Source: an uncultured Collinsella sp. (GTDB taxonomy: Bacteria > Actinomycetota > Coriobacteriia > Coriobacteriales > Coriobacteriaceae). From it: a DNA stretch of 29,057 nt. Position numbers and translations under genes: made by a program. Below the pieces are notes generated by a model that was not told the DNA's origin, made no database searches, and saw nothing but the letters and a program-made list of their open reading frames with translations. Shown here piece after piece: positions 22,600 to 29,057 of the stretch (positions are counted from its first letter, which is position 1; every line of letters starts with the position of its first letter). The DNA is taken from NCBI GenBank assembly GCA_958452935.1, contig CAUDVX010000019.1, positions 1-29,057 of the forward strand. Direction: 5' to 3'.

Positions 22600-24006
22600 A
22601 TGCCTCTTGCTGATGTCTTTAGCCTGCTTGTTTTGGGGCAGGGTAAATCCGGTCTCGATGTCGCCCGTTGGGCGTTGGCTCATCCCGAGCGCGTGAGCGC
22701 CACGACCGTGTATGGCGGCGGTACCTCCGAGCCCAATGACGCCACACGTGCGCTCGAGGCGCAGGGCGCTTCGTTTGTCTACGGCACCGAGCAGGTCGAG
22801 GGTGCCTATGACGTGTGCGTGACCTGCCCGGGTATCTCGGAGTTCTCGGCCTTCTTTAAGGCTGGGCGTGAGCATGCCGCTCAGATTATGGGCGAGCCCG
22901 AGTTTGCCTATCGCCTGTCTCCCCACAATTGGATCGCCATCACGGGAACCAACGGCAAGACAACTACCACGTCGCTGACCGATTATCTGCTCAAGGCCGC
23001 CGGTGAAGCCAGCGTGGCCGTCGGCAATATCGGTGAGCCGCCGGTGAACGAGATCGACGGCCGCGCACACAATGAGTGGTTTGTGGCCGAGCTGTCGAGT
23101 TATCAGATTGCGACGACCGCCGAGCTTCATCCTCGCGTGGCGGTACTGCTCAACATCACGCCCGACCACCTGGGCTGGCACAAGAGCCACAAGAACTATG
23201 CGCTTGCCAAGATCAAGTTGTTCGAGAATATGGTCGACGACGACCTCGTGGTTATCGACGTTGAGGATGCCGGCATCCATGAGTTCGATGAGTACATCTA
23301 CACACCGGGTCGCCGTATCTGCAAGGTCGCTTTTGACGAGCCCGAGGGTGCAGACGCCGCCTTTGTGCGCGATGGCAAGATGGTCGTGCGCCTGAAGGGC
23401 GTCGAGACTCAGCTTGTCGCCACGTCCGAGCTCAAGATCTCGGGCCATCACAATGTCATTAATGCCCTATGTGCCGCCACGGCTGCTCTGGCCGTCGGTG
23501 CCGATCCCGAGGGCGTTTGCCGCGGTTTGGCATCGTTCCAGCCACTCGAACACCGCGTGGAACCCTGCGGCGAGATCGATGGCGTGCGCTACGTCAACGA
23601 TTCCAAGGCAACGAACACCGATGCGGTCGAAAAGGCCCTGACGGCGTTTCTCGACGACGATGTGATCTTGCTGCTCGGCGGCCACGATAAGGGTACCCCG
23701 CTTGCGGACTTTGCCCGCGTCGTTATGGACAACGTGCGCTCGGTCGTTTGCTTTGGCGATGCGCGCGAGCGCTTTACCGCCGCTATGGACGAGGCCGATG
23801 TCGATGGTGACGTGGATATCGCCCAGGCCGATGATCTGCGCGATGCCGTTGACGTTGCCCGCTCGCTCTCGAGCCGCGGCGACGTGATCCTGCTTTCGCC
23901 CGCTTGCTCTTCGTTCGACGAGTTCTCGGGCTACGAGGAGCGCGGTCGCGTGTTTAAGGACTACGTGGCCCAGCTTGCCGCAGCAGCGAAATCGCAAACG
24001 GAATAG
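22600..24006 (+). CDS. murD: UDP-MurNAc-L-alanine:D-glutamate ligase
   Basis: Adds D-glutamate to UDP-MurNAc-L-Ala. The 468-residue product has the N-terminal Rossmann-like domain (LLVLGQGKSGLDVARWAL), the ATP loop GTNGKTTT (116-123), ELSSYQI (164-170), NITPDHLGWH (185-194), a likely carbamylated lysine K204 (ALAKIK), and YVNDSKATNTDAV plus GGHDKGT in the last domain. The start has a weak ribosome binding site, so coupling to mraY (9-nt gap) is likely. Confidence 0.97.
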   Translation: MPLADVFSLLVLGQGKSGLDVARWALAHPERVSATTVYGGGTSEPNDATRALEAQGASFVYGTEQVEGAYDVCVTCPGISEFSAFFKAGREHAAQIMGEPEFAYRLSPHNWIAITGTNGKTTTTSLTDYLLKAAGEASVAVGNIGEPPVNEIDGRAHNEWFVAELSSYQIATTAELHPRVAVLLNITPDHLGWHKSHKNYALAKIKLFENMVDDDLVVIDVEDAGIHEFDEYIYTPGRRICKVAFDEPEGADAAFVRDGKMVVRLKGVETQLVATSELKISGHHNVINALCAATAALAVGADPEGVCRGLASFQPLEHRVEPCGEIDGVRYVNDSKATNTDAVEKALTAFLDDDVILLLGGHDKGTPLADFARVVMDNVRSVVCFGDARERFTAAMDEADVDGDVDIAQADDLRDAVDVARSLSSRGDVILLSPACSSFDEFSGYEERGRVFKDYVAQLAAAAKSQTE

Positions 24007-24015
24007 GGGTTGCCG

Positions 24016-25536
24016 GTGAGAGAGGAGAGCCCCCGAAGTGATATGAGGAGGCCCGACTCGGACCGTGCTTCCTCGCTGCGTAGCACGCCGCGTTCCGGAC
24101 GCGGCGGGCAGACGTTCGGTGAGCGCTATATTGCCGGCGTCCCCGCCCGCATCATGCGCCCCCGTTTGATATTTATGGCTTGCCTGTTTAGCTTGGTTTG
24201 CTTTGGCTTGCTGATGGTGTACTCGGCATCTTCGGTCGAGGCACTGCACGAGAATGGTTCGGCGACGTTTTTCCTGTTTCGACAGGCCGCGTTTGCTGGA
24301 GTTGGCGTGCTGGCCATGGTTGCCATCGTGCGCGTCTTGCCGGACAGTTGGTTTGGGGAAGACGTGCTCAGGATCTTTCTCATGGGCATGATAGGGCTAC
24401 TGGTTCTGGTGTTCTTTATGGGTAGCGGCAGTCGTGGCGCCACGCGTTGGCTCAACATCGCCGGTATTCAGTTCCAGCCGTCTGAGTTTTTAAAGCCGTT
24501 CGCCATCGCGTATTCGGCAATCATGCTCGACCGCATCTTTTCGCCCGGCGGCAACATCAACGAGTTTCTTCGCAAGATGGGTGTCTACCTGGGCATTTCG
24601 CTCTTTCTGATTTTTGTTCAGCCCGATTTTGGCACCGTTCTGATCATCTTGCTGACCCTCATGTGCATGGCGTTGTTTGCGGGATTGGACCCCAAATATA
24701 TCGTTTGGACGGTCGTTGCCGGCATCGCCGTCATTGCGATCGCCCTTATCGCCGAGCCGTATCGTATGACGCGTGTCGAGGTTGCTTGGAATCCTTGGGC
24801 AGACGAATATGGTGATGGCTATCAGGCCACGCTTGCCATTATGGCGTTTGCCTCGGGCGGCCTGTTCGGTCGCGGTATCGGTAACTCCACCATGAAGTAC
24901 TCGTATTTGCCCGAGGCGCATAACGACTACATCTTGGCTATTATCGGCGAGGAAGTTGGCTTTATCGGAACCGTGCTGTTCTTCTTGGTGTTTGCGATGC
25001 TGATCTACTCGGCGTTTCGCATTGCCGAGCAGGCGACCGACCGTCGCGGAGCACTTATGGCATCGGGTTCCGCGGTCATCCTTGCGGTGCAGTTTTTGAT
25101 CAACGCGCTGGGCATTCTCAATGTGTTTCCCATGACGGGCAAGCCGCTGCCGTTTATTAGCTACGGTGGCTCGTCGATTATCGTGTCGCTTATGCTCGCC
25201 GGTCTGATCTTGCGCGTTTCGTATGAGAGCGCCCGTCGCGATGAGTACGACCGTCGCCGCGAGAGCTTTGCCGTTATGGATGAGAGCACCGCCGGCGTGC
25301 CCCACGTGCGCGGCGAGCGATCTTCGCGTAACGGCTTTACTGTTCTGGATGGCTCTGCGACCGAGCCGGCAGCCCGTCCGCGTCAGCGAACGGAGCCGCA
25401 AGGTCGTCCGCAGCGCCCCACTCCTCGCAATGCGGGCGGCGGATATAATCGAATCGATTTGAATTCGGACCCGTCGGCGCGTTTGCGCACCGATGACCAG
25501 GGGCCGCGTGTACGAAGGGATTACCATGACCGATAA
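24016..25536 (+). CDS. ftsW: SEDS septal glycosyltransferase FtsW
   Basis: Polymerises lipid II at the septum together with FtsI. The 506-residue protein has a charged N-terminus, about ten membrane segments and SEDS hallmarks: GIQFQPSEFLKPF, QPDFGTVLIILLT, the EAHNDYILAIIGEEVGFIG loop and KPLPFISYGGSSI. A cytoplasmic tail of about 100 residues is rich in Arg, Pro and Ser and looks disordered. Start GTG 24016 is chosen for AGGGG (24005-24009) 6 nt upstream; TTG 24010 abuts that purine run and ATG 24043 lacks one. A RodA role is possible in principle, but the dcw position favours FtsW. It overlaps murG by 11 nt. Confidence 0.93.
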   Translation: MREESPRSDMRRPDSDRASSLRSTPRSGRGGQTFGERYIAGVPARIMRPRLIFMACLFSLVCFGLLMVYSASSVEALHENGSATFFLFRQAAFAGVGVLAMVAIVRVLPDSWFGEDVLRIFLMGMIGLLVLVFFMGSGSRGATRWLNIAGIQFQPSEFLKPFAIAYSAIMLDRIFSPGGNINEFLRKMGVYLGISLFLIFVQPDFGTVLIILLTLMCMALFAGLDPKYIVWTVVAGIAVIAIALIAEPYRMTRVEVAWNPWADEYGDGYQATLAIMAFASGGLFGRGIGNSTMKYSYLPEAHNDYILAIIGEEVGFIGTVLFFLVFAMLIYSAFRIAEQATDRRGALMASGSAVILAVQFLINALGILNVFPMTGKPLPFISYGGSSIIVSLMLAGLILRVSYESARRDEYDRRRESFAVMDESTAGVPHVRGERSSRNGFTVLDGSATEPAARPRQRTEPQGRPQRPTPRNAGGGYNRIDLNSDPSARLRTDDQGPRVRRDYHDR

Positions 25537-26641
25537 GATGACCGTTGCTATTGCAGCCGGCGGCACGGCAGGACATATCAACCCCGCGCTCGCCTTGGCC
25601 GAGGAGCTGCGTGACCGCGGTCATCACGTTGTGTTCGTGGGCCAGTCGCGCAAGCTCGAGGGTCGTCTGGTTCCCGAGGCCGGATTCGATTTTGTGCCCA
25701 TCACGGTCACGGGCTTCGATCGCTCCCGTCCTTGGACGGCGCTGACCTCGCTGTGGCGCGTCAACAAGGCGAAGCGTGCGCTTGCCCGTCACTTCTCGAA
25801 GGTCGGTAAGCCCGATGCCGCTATCGGCTTTGGTGCTTACGTTGAGGTCCCGCTGCTGGGTTGGTGCAAGGGCGCCGGCGTTCCGTATCTGCTGCACGAG
25901 CAGAACTCTGTTCCGGGTCTGGCCAATAAGATGATGAACTCACATGCCGCCCGCGTGTGCATTTCGGTACCTGCGGCCCGCGCGGTCTTTGAGCGTGAGG
26001 GCGACCCCGACCATGTGCTCATGACGGGCAATCCCGTGCGTCGTTCGGTGATCGAGGGCGATCGCGCTCGCGGTCGCAAGACGCTCGGGGTGCCCGAGGA
26101 CGCTACGCTTCTGCTCGTCTTTGGTGGTTCACTCGGTGCCCAGCATCTTAATGAGCGCGTGGCTTCGCTCAAAAACGAGCTGCTTTCGCGTGAGAATCTC
26201 TATGTTTTGCATTCGACGGGTGCCGACGGCTTTGAGGAGACCGAGCGCGCTTTGGCGCTGACACCCGAGGAGGCGAAGCGCTATCGTGTCCAGCCCTACA
26301 TCGACAACATGGGCGATATGCTGGCTGCGGCCGATCTGGTGCTCTCGCGTTCCGGTGCCTCGAGCGTGGCCGAGATCGCCGCGCTTGCCGTGCCCTCGGT
26401 ACTCGTGCCGTATCCGCACGCGACGGCCGACCACCAGACCACGAATGCGCGTTACCTGGTCGATGCCGGTGCCGGCGTGCTATGCGCCGATGCCGATATC
26501 GATGCCCCTGCCTTTGCCGACGAGCTGCTGCACCTGATCGATGACGCTGCGGCACGTGATGCCATGCGTCAGGCGGCGCGCGGCTTGGCCCAGGACCGTG
26601 CCGCCGCACTTTTGGCCGACGCGGTAGAGGGATTGCGTTAG
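25526..26641 (+). CDS. murG: Lipid II synthase (GlcNAc transferase)
   Basis: Adds GlcNAc from UDP-GlcNAc to lipid I, making lipid II at the inner face of the membrane. The 371-residue product has the glycine loop AAGGTAGHINPALA (10-23), GFGAYVEVPLL, LHEQNSVPGLANK, FGGSLGAQHLN, SRSGASSVAEIAAL and PYPHATADHQTTNARYL, all standard for MurG. Start 25526 is chosen for GAAGGGA (25514-25520) 5 nt upstream; it overlaps ftsW by 11 nt, which suggests coupled translation. Confidence 0.97.
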   Translation: MTDKMTVAIAAGGTAGHINPALALAEELRDRGHHVVFVGQSRKLEGRLVPEAGFDFVPITVTGFDRSRPWTALTSLWRVNKAKRALARHFSKVGKPDAAIGFGAYVEVPLLGWCKGAGVPYLLHEQNSVPGLANKMMNSHAARVCISVPAARAVFEREGDPDHVLMTGNPVRRSVIEGDRARGRKTLGVPEDATLLLVFGGSLGAQHLNERVASLKNELLSRENLYVLHSTGADGFEETERALALTPEEAKRYRVQPYIDNMGDMLAAADLVLSRSGASSVAEIAALAVPSVLVPYPHATADHQTTNARYLVDAGAGVLCADADIDAPAFADELLHLIDDAAARDAMRQAARGLAQDRAAALLADAVEGLR

Positions 26642-26738
26642 TTAGACGGGATATCGCCGGTCGCCCTCGCGCGGATGCGGTAGGTGCGGTACAGTTAACG
26701 GGTTACAGGCAGTGTTTACGCAAGGAGTACACGAGCAC

Positions 26739-28157
26739 ATGGCTGATTCCCAGACTGCAACCTCCGCGCCCGAGTTCAAGAGCGCCCATTTTATCGGTAT
26801 CGGTGGCGCCGGCATGAGCGGCATCGCCCTCGTCCTGCACGAGCGCGGTTATACCGTTACCGGCTCCGACCTTAAGACGTCGCGCTATATTCGCCAGCTT
26901 ACCCGCGCCGGCGTGAAGGTCCACGTGGGCCATGAGGCTGCGACGATCGACGAGGTCAAGCCCGACGTGGTTGTGGTCTCCACCGCTATTCCCGAGTCCA
27001 ACCCCGAGCTCGTGCGTGCACGCGAGCTGGGTATTCCCGTGTGGCCCCGCGCCAAGATGCTCTCGGCTCTGGGCCACGGCTACACCACCGTCGCCGTTGC
27101 CGGCACGCACGGCAAGACCACGACGTCTTCGATGTGCGCCACGATGCTCGATCGCATGGGTCTGGACCCCAGCTTTTTGATCGGCGGCATCGTCGAGGGC
27201 TACGACACCAACGGCAAGAACGGCTCGGGTGACTACTTTGTCGCCGAGGCCGACGAGTCCGATAGCTCGTTCCTGTTCCTGAACCCCAACGTGGTCATCG
27301 TGACCAACGTCGAGGCCGACCATCTCGATCACTACTCGGGCATCGAGGAGATCGAGGCCACCTTTGCCAAGTTTATGGGTCTGGTGGGCGAGGACGGCAC
27401 CGTCATTGTTTGCGGCGAGGACCCGCATCTGGTCGAGCTCGCCAAGTCGACGGGCCGTCATGTGCTTTCCTATGGCTTTGCCGAGAACAACGACATCGTC
27501 TGCGTACATCTGGATGTCAAGGGCATCCAGAGCGACTTTATCGTTCGCTTTGAGGACGGCACCGAGCACGCTGTCGAGATCAAGAGCAACCCCGGTCGTC
27601 ACAACATGCTCAACGCCACGGCCGTCTTGACCGTCGCCCATGTCCTTGGCCTCGATATCGACGCCGCCGCTAAGGCACTTTCGAGTTTTGAGGGCGTCCG
27701 CCGTCGCTTTACCCACGTGGGCGATATCGACGGCATCACGGTGGTTGACGATTACGGCCATCATCCCACCGAGATCAAGGCGACGCTCGCTGCTGCCTCT
27801 TCGCTGGGCTACAAACATGTCGACGTCGTGTTCCAGCCGCACCGCTATTCGCGCCTGCAGGCTCTGTGCGATGACTTTGCCGATGCCTTTGCCAACGCCG
27901 ATAAGCTGCTGCTGATCGATGTGTTCTCCGCCGGCGAGATGCCGATTCCGGGCGTTACCTCCAAGATGCTCGCAGATACCGTTCGCGCCAAGCACCCCGG
28001 CAAGGAGGTCGTGTACTGCTCCAGTCGTCTTGAGCTCAACCAGGAGCTTGAGAAGCTCGTGGGCGAGGGCGACCTGCTACTCACCATGGGTGCAGGTGAC
28101 GTCACGACCGTCGGCCCCGAGTTCATCGAGTATCTGACTGCCAAGAAAGACGCTTAA
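26739..28157 (+). CDS. murC: UDP-MurNAc:L-alanine ligase
   Basis: Adds L-alanine to UDP-MurNAc, the first ligase step. The 472-residue product has HFIGIGGAGMSGIA (17-30), the ATP loop GTHGKTTT (122-129), EADESDSS (170-177), NVEADHLDHY (190-199), DDYGHHPTEI and QPHRYSR in the last domain. The ATG at 26739 has AAGGAG (26722-26727) 11 nt upstream; a GTG at 26712 is in frame but lies before that site. The 97-bp gap after murG holds no clear promoter. Confidence 0.97.
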   Translation: MADSQTATSAPEFKSAHFIGIGGAGMSGIALVLHERGYTVTGSDLKTSRYIRQLTRAGVKVHVGHEAATIDEVKPDVVVVSTAIPESNPELVRARELGIPVWPRAKMLSALGHGYTTVAVAGTHGKTTTSSMCATMLDRMGLDPSFLIGGIVEGYDTNGKNGSGDYFVAEADESDSSFLFLNPNVVIVTNVEADHLDHYSGIEEIEATFAKFMGLVGEDGTVIVCGEDPHLVELAKSTGRHVLSYGFAENNDIVCVHLDVKGIQSDFIVRFEDGTEHAVEIKSNPGRHNMLNATAVLTVAHVLGLDIDAAAKALSSFEGVRRRFTHVGDIDGITVVDDYGHHPTEIKATLAAASSLGYKHVDVVFQPHRYSRLQALCDDFADAFANADKLLLIDVFSAGEMPIPGVTSKMLADTVRAKHPGKEVVYCSSRLELNQELEKLVGEGDLLLTMGAGDVTTVGPEFIEYLTAKKDA

Positions 28158-28162
28158 CCTCC

Positions 28163-29057
28163 ATGGGTCTGTTTAACGCCGTCATGGCGCTTTCGGGCAT
28201 GATCGACACGGACGTGGTCGAGGACGAACGTCTTGCACGCCATACAAGCTATCGTATCGGCGGCAAGGCCGACCTCTTTGTGACGTGCCATAGCTACCAT
28301 GCCCTGCGTCGCGCCGTGGCGGTGCTTGACCGCGAGCAGGTGCCGTGGGTGATTATCGGTAAGGGGTCCAACCTGTTGGTTGCCGATGCCGGTTATCGCG
28401 GCGCCGTTATTTCGCTGGGACGTGAGTTTCAGCGCACGGTTGTTGCCGAGGACGGCTGCACGCTGACCGTTGGTGCGGGCGTGATGTTCGCGCGTTTGGT
28501 CAACGACGCCTTGTCGCGCGGGCTTTCGGGCCTTGAGTTCGCGGTCGGTATTCCCGGTTCGGTCGGCGGCGCCGTGTCCATGAACGCAGGTACGCGGAAC
28601 GAGTGGATCGGTTCCCTTATCGAGGACGTGGTCACGTTTGATCCGGCGTCCGGTATTAAGCACTATGCAGGGTCCGAGATCGCTTGGGGGTATCGCGAGT
28701 GCAGCTTGCCGCGTAATGAGATCATTCTCGAGTGCGTGCTTAAACTCAAGCCCGCGCCCAAGGCCGACATTCGCGAGCGCATGGAGCGGTACCTGACGCG
28801 CCGCAAGCGCACGCAGCCCATGGGCCGTGCATCCTGCGGATCGGTCTTTCGCAACCCGCCCGGTGCAAGCGTGGGCAAGTTGATTGAGGATTGTGGATTA
28901 AAGGGTTTTTCGGTTGGCGGTGCGGAAGTTTCGCCCGTACACGCTAATTTTATCGTTAATAACGGAACCGCCTCGGCCGATGACGTGGCCGCGGTTATCA
29001 GGCATGTGCACGGAAAGGTGAGGGAGGCGTATGGCATCGAGCTCAGACCGGAAGTTA
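28163..29057 (+). CDS. murB: UDP-N-acetylenolpyruvoylglucosamine reductase, partial at window end
   Basis: Reduces UDP-GlcNAc-enolpyruvate to UDP-MurNAc with NADPH and FAD. 298 residues are visible and the frame runs off the window. Landmarks: RHTSYRIGGKAD (26-37), IGKGSNLLVAD (65-75), GIPGSVGGAVSMNAG (129-143), WGYRE with R178, GSVFRNP with proton donor S227, and GIELRPEV, where E297 is the likely catalytic glutamate. About 10 residues or fewer are probably missing. The ATG lies 5 nt after the murC stop. Order murC-murB is usual in Gram-positive dcw clusters. Confidence 0.96.
   Translation, partial: MGLFNAVMALSGMIDTDVVEDERLARHTSYRIGGKADLFVTCHSYHALRRAVAVLDREQVPWVIIGKGSNLLVADAGYRGAVISLGREFQRTVVAEDGCTLTVGAGVMFARLVNDALSRGLSGLEFAVGIPGSVGGAVSMNAGTRNEWIGSLIEDVVTFDPASGIKHYAGSEIAWGYRECSLPRNEIILECVLKLKPAPKADIRERMERYLTRRKRTQPMGRASCGSVFRNPPGASVGKLIEDCGLKGFSVGGAEVSPVHANFIVNNGTASADDVAAVIRHVHGKVREAYGIELRPEV

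Noticed and set aside
20176..23451. Open frame of 1,091 codons on the minus strand across murF, mraY and murD
   Set aside because: It is antisense to three certain genes and its translation is low complexity (H, G, D, R rich) with no recognisable domain. GC-rich codon use keeps the opposite frame open.

Overview
The window (29,057 bp, GC-rich with a few AT-rich intergenic islands) looks like a chromosomal segment of a high-GC Gram-positive anaerobe, most likely a Coriobacteriia member such as Collinsella. That is inferred from gene content, gene order and codon use; no rRNA or other decisive marker is present. I found no tRNA, rRNA, CRISPR array, transposase or phage gene.

Layout. (1) 1-2622: polyphosphate kinase (minus strand) with an unusual C-terminal extension and its own terminator. 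(2) 3175-10230, all plus: an arginine deiminase (ADI) pathway cluster with two arginine deiminase genes identical in sequence. They flank a PLP aminotransferase and are followed by ornithine carbamoyltransferase and a YfcC-family transporter, the likely arginine/ornithine antiporter. No carbamate kinase gene lies in the window. The two arcA promoters share a pair of 9-bp direct repeats 21 bp apart that match the LytTR-regulator consensus, next to a weak -35. (3) 10231-10835: a hairpin-rich non-coding stretch with a candidate structured RNA, terminators and a perfect 26-bp inverted repeat. (4) 10836-15689: a UPF0371/DUF1846 protein, a small winged-helix regulator, CTP synthase and a XerD-type tyrosine recombinase. 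(5) 16153 to the end: the division and cell wall (dcw) cluster mraZ-rsmH-ftsL-ftsI-murF-mraY-murD-ftsW-murG-murC-murB, all plus, with short gaps or overlaps; murB is cut by the window edge. murE is missing from its usual place between ftsI and murF.

How the genes work together. ArcA turns arginine into citrulline and ammonia, ornithine carbamoyltransferase splits citrulline into ornithine and carbamoyl phosphate, and the transporter probably exchanges ornithine for arginine. ATP recovery needs carbamate kinase, which must be encoded elsewhere. The dcw genes build the lipid-linked peptidoglycan precursor (MurB, C, D, F, MraY, MurG) and the septal synthase (FtsW-FtsI with FtsL), apparently under MraZ control from a promoter at 16056-16084.

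Most interesting: the LytTR-like boxes and perfectly homogenised coding sequence of the arcA pair; the folded RNA candidate after the transporter gene; and the dense regulatory architecture before mraZ (TGGGG repeats at about 10-bp spacing, two matching palindromes, a G-quadruplex-capable tract and AACATAT repeats). All repeat and motif calls were made by eye.
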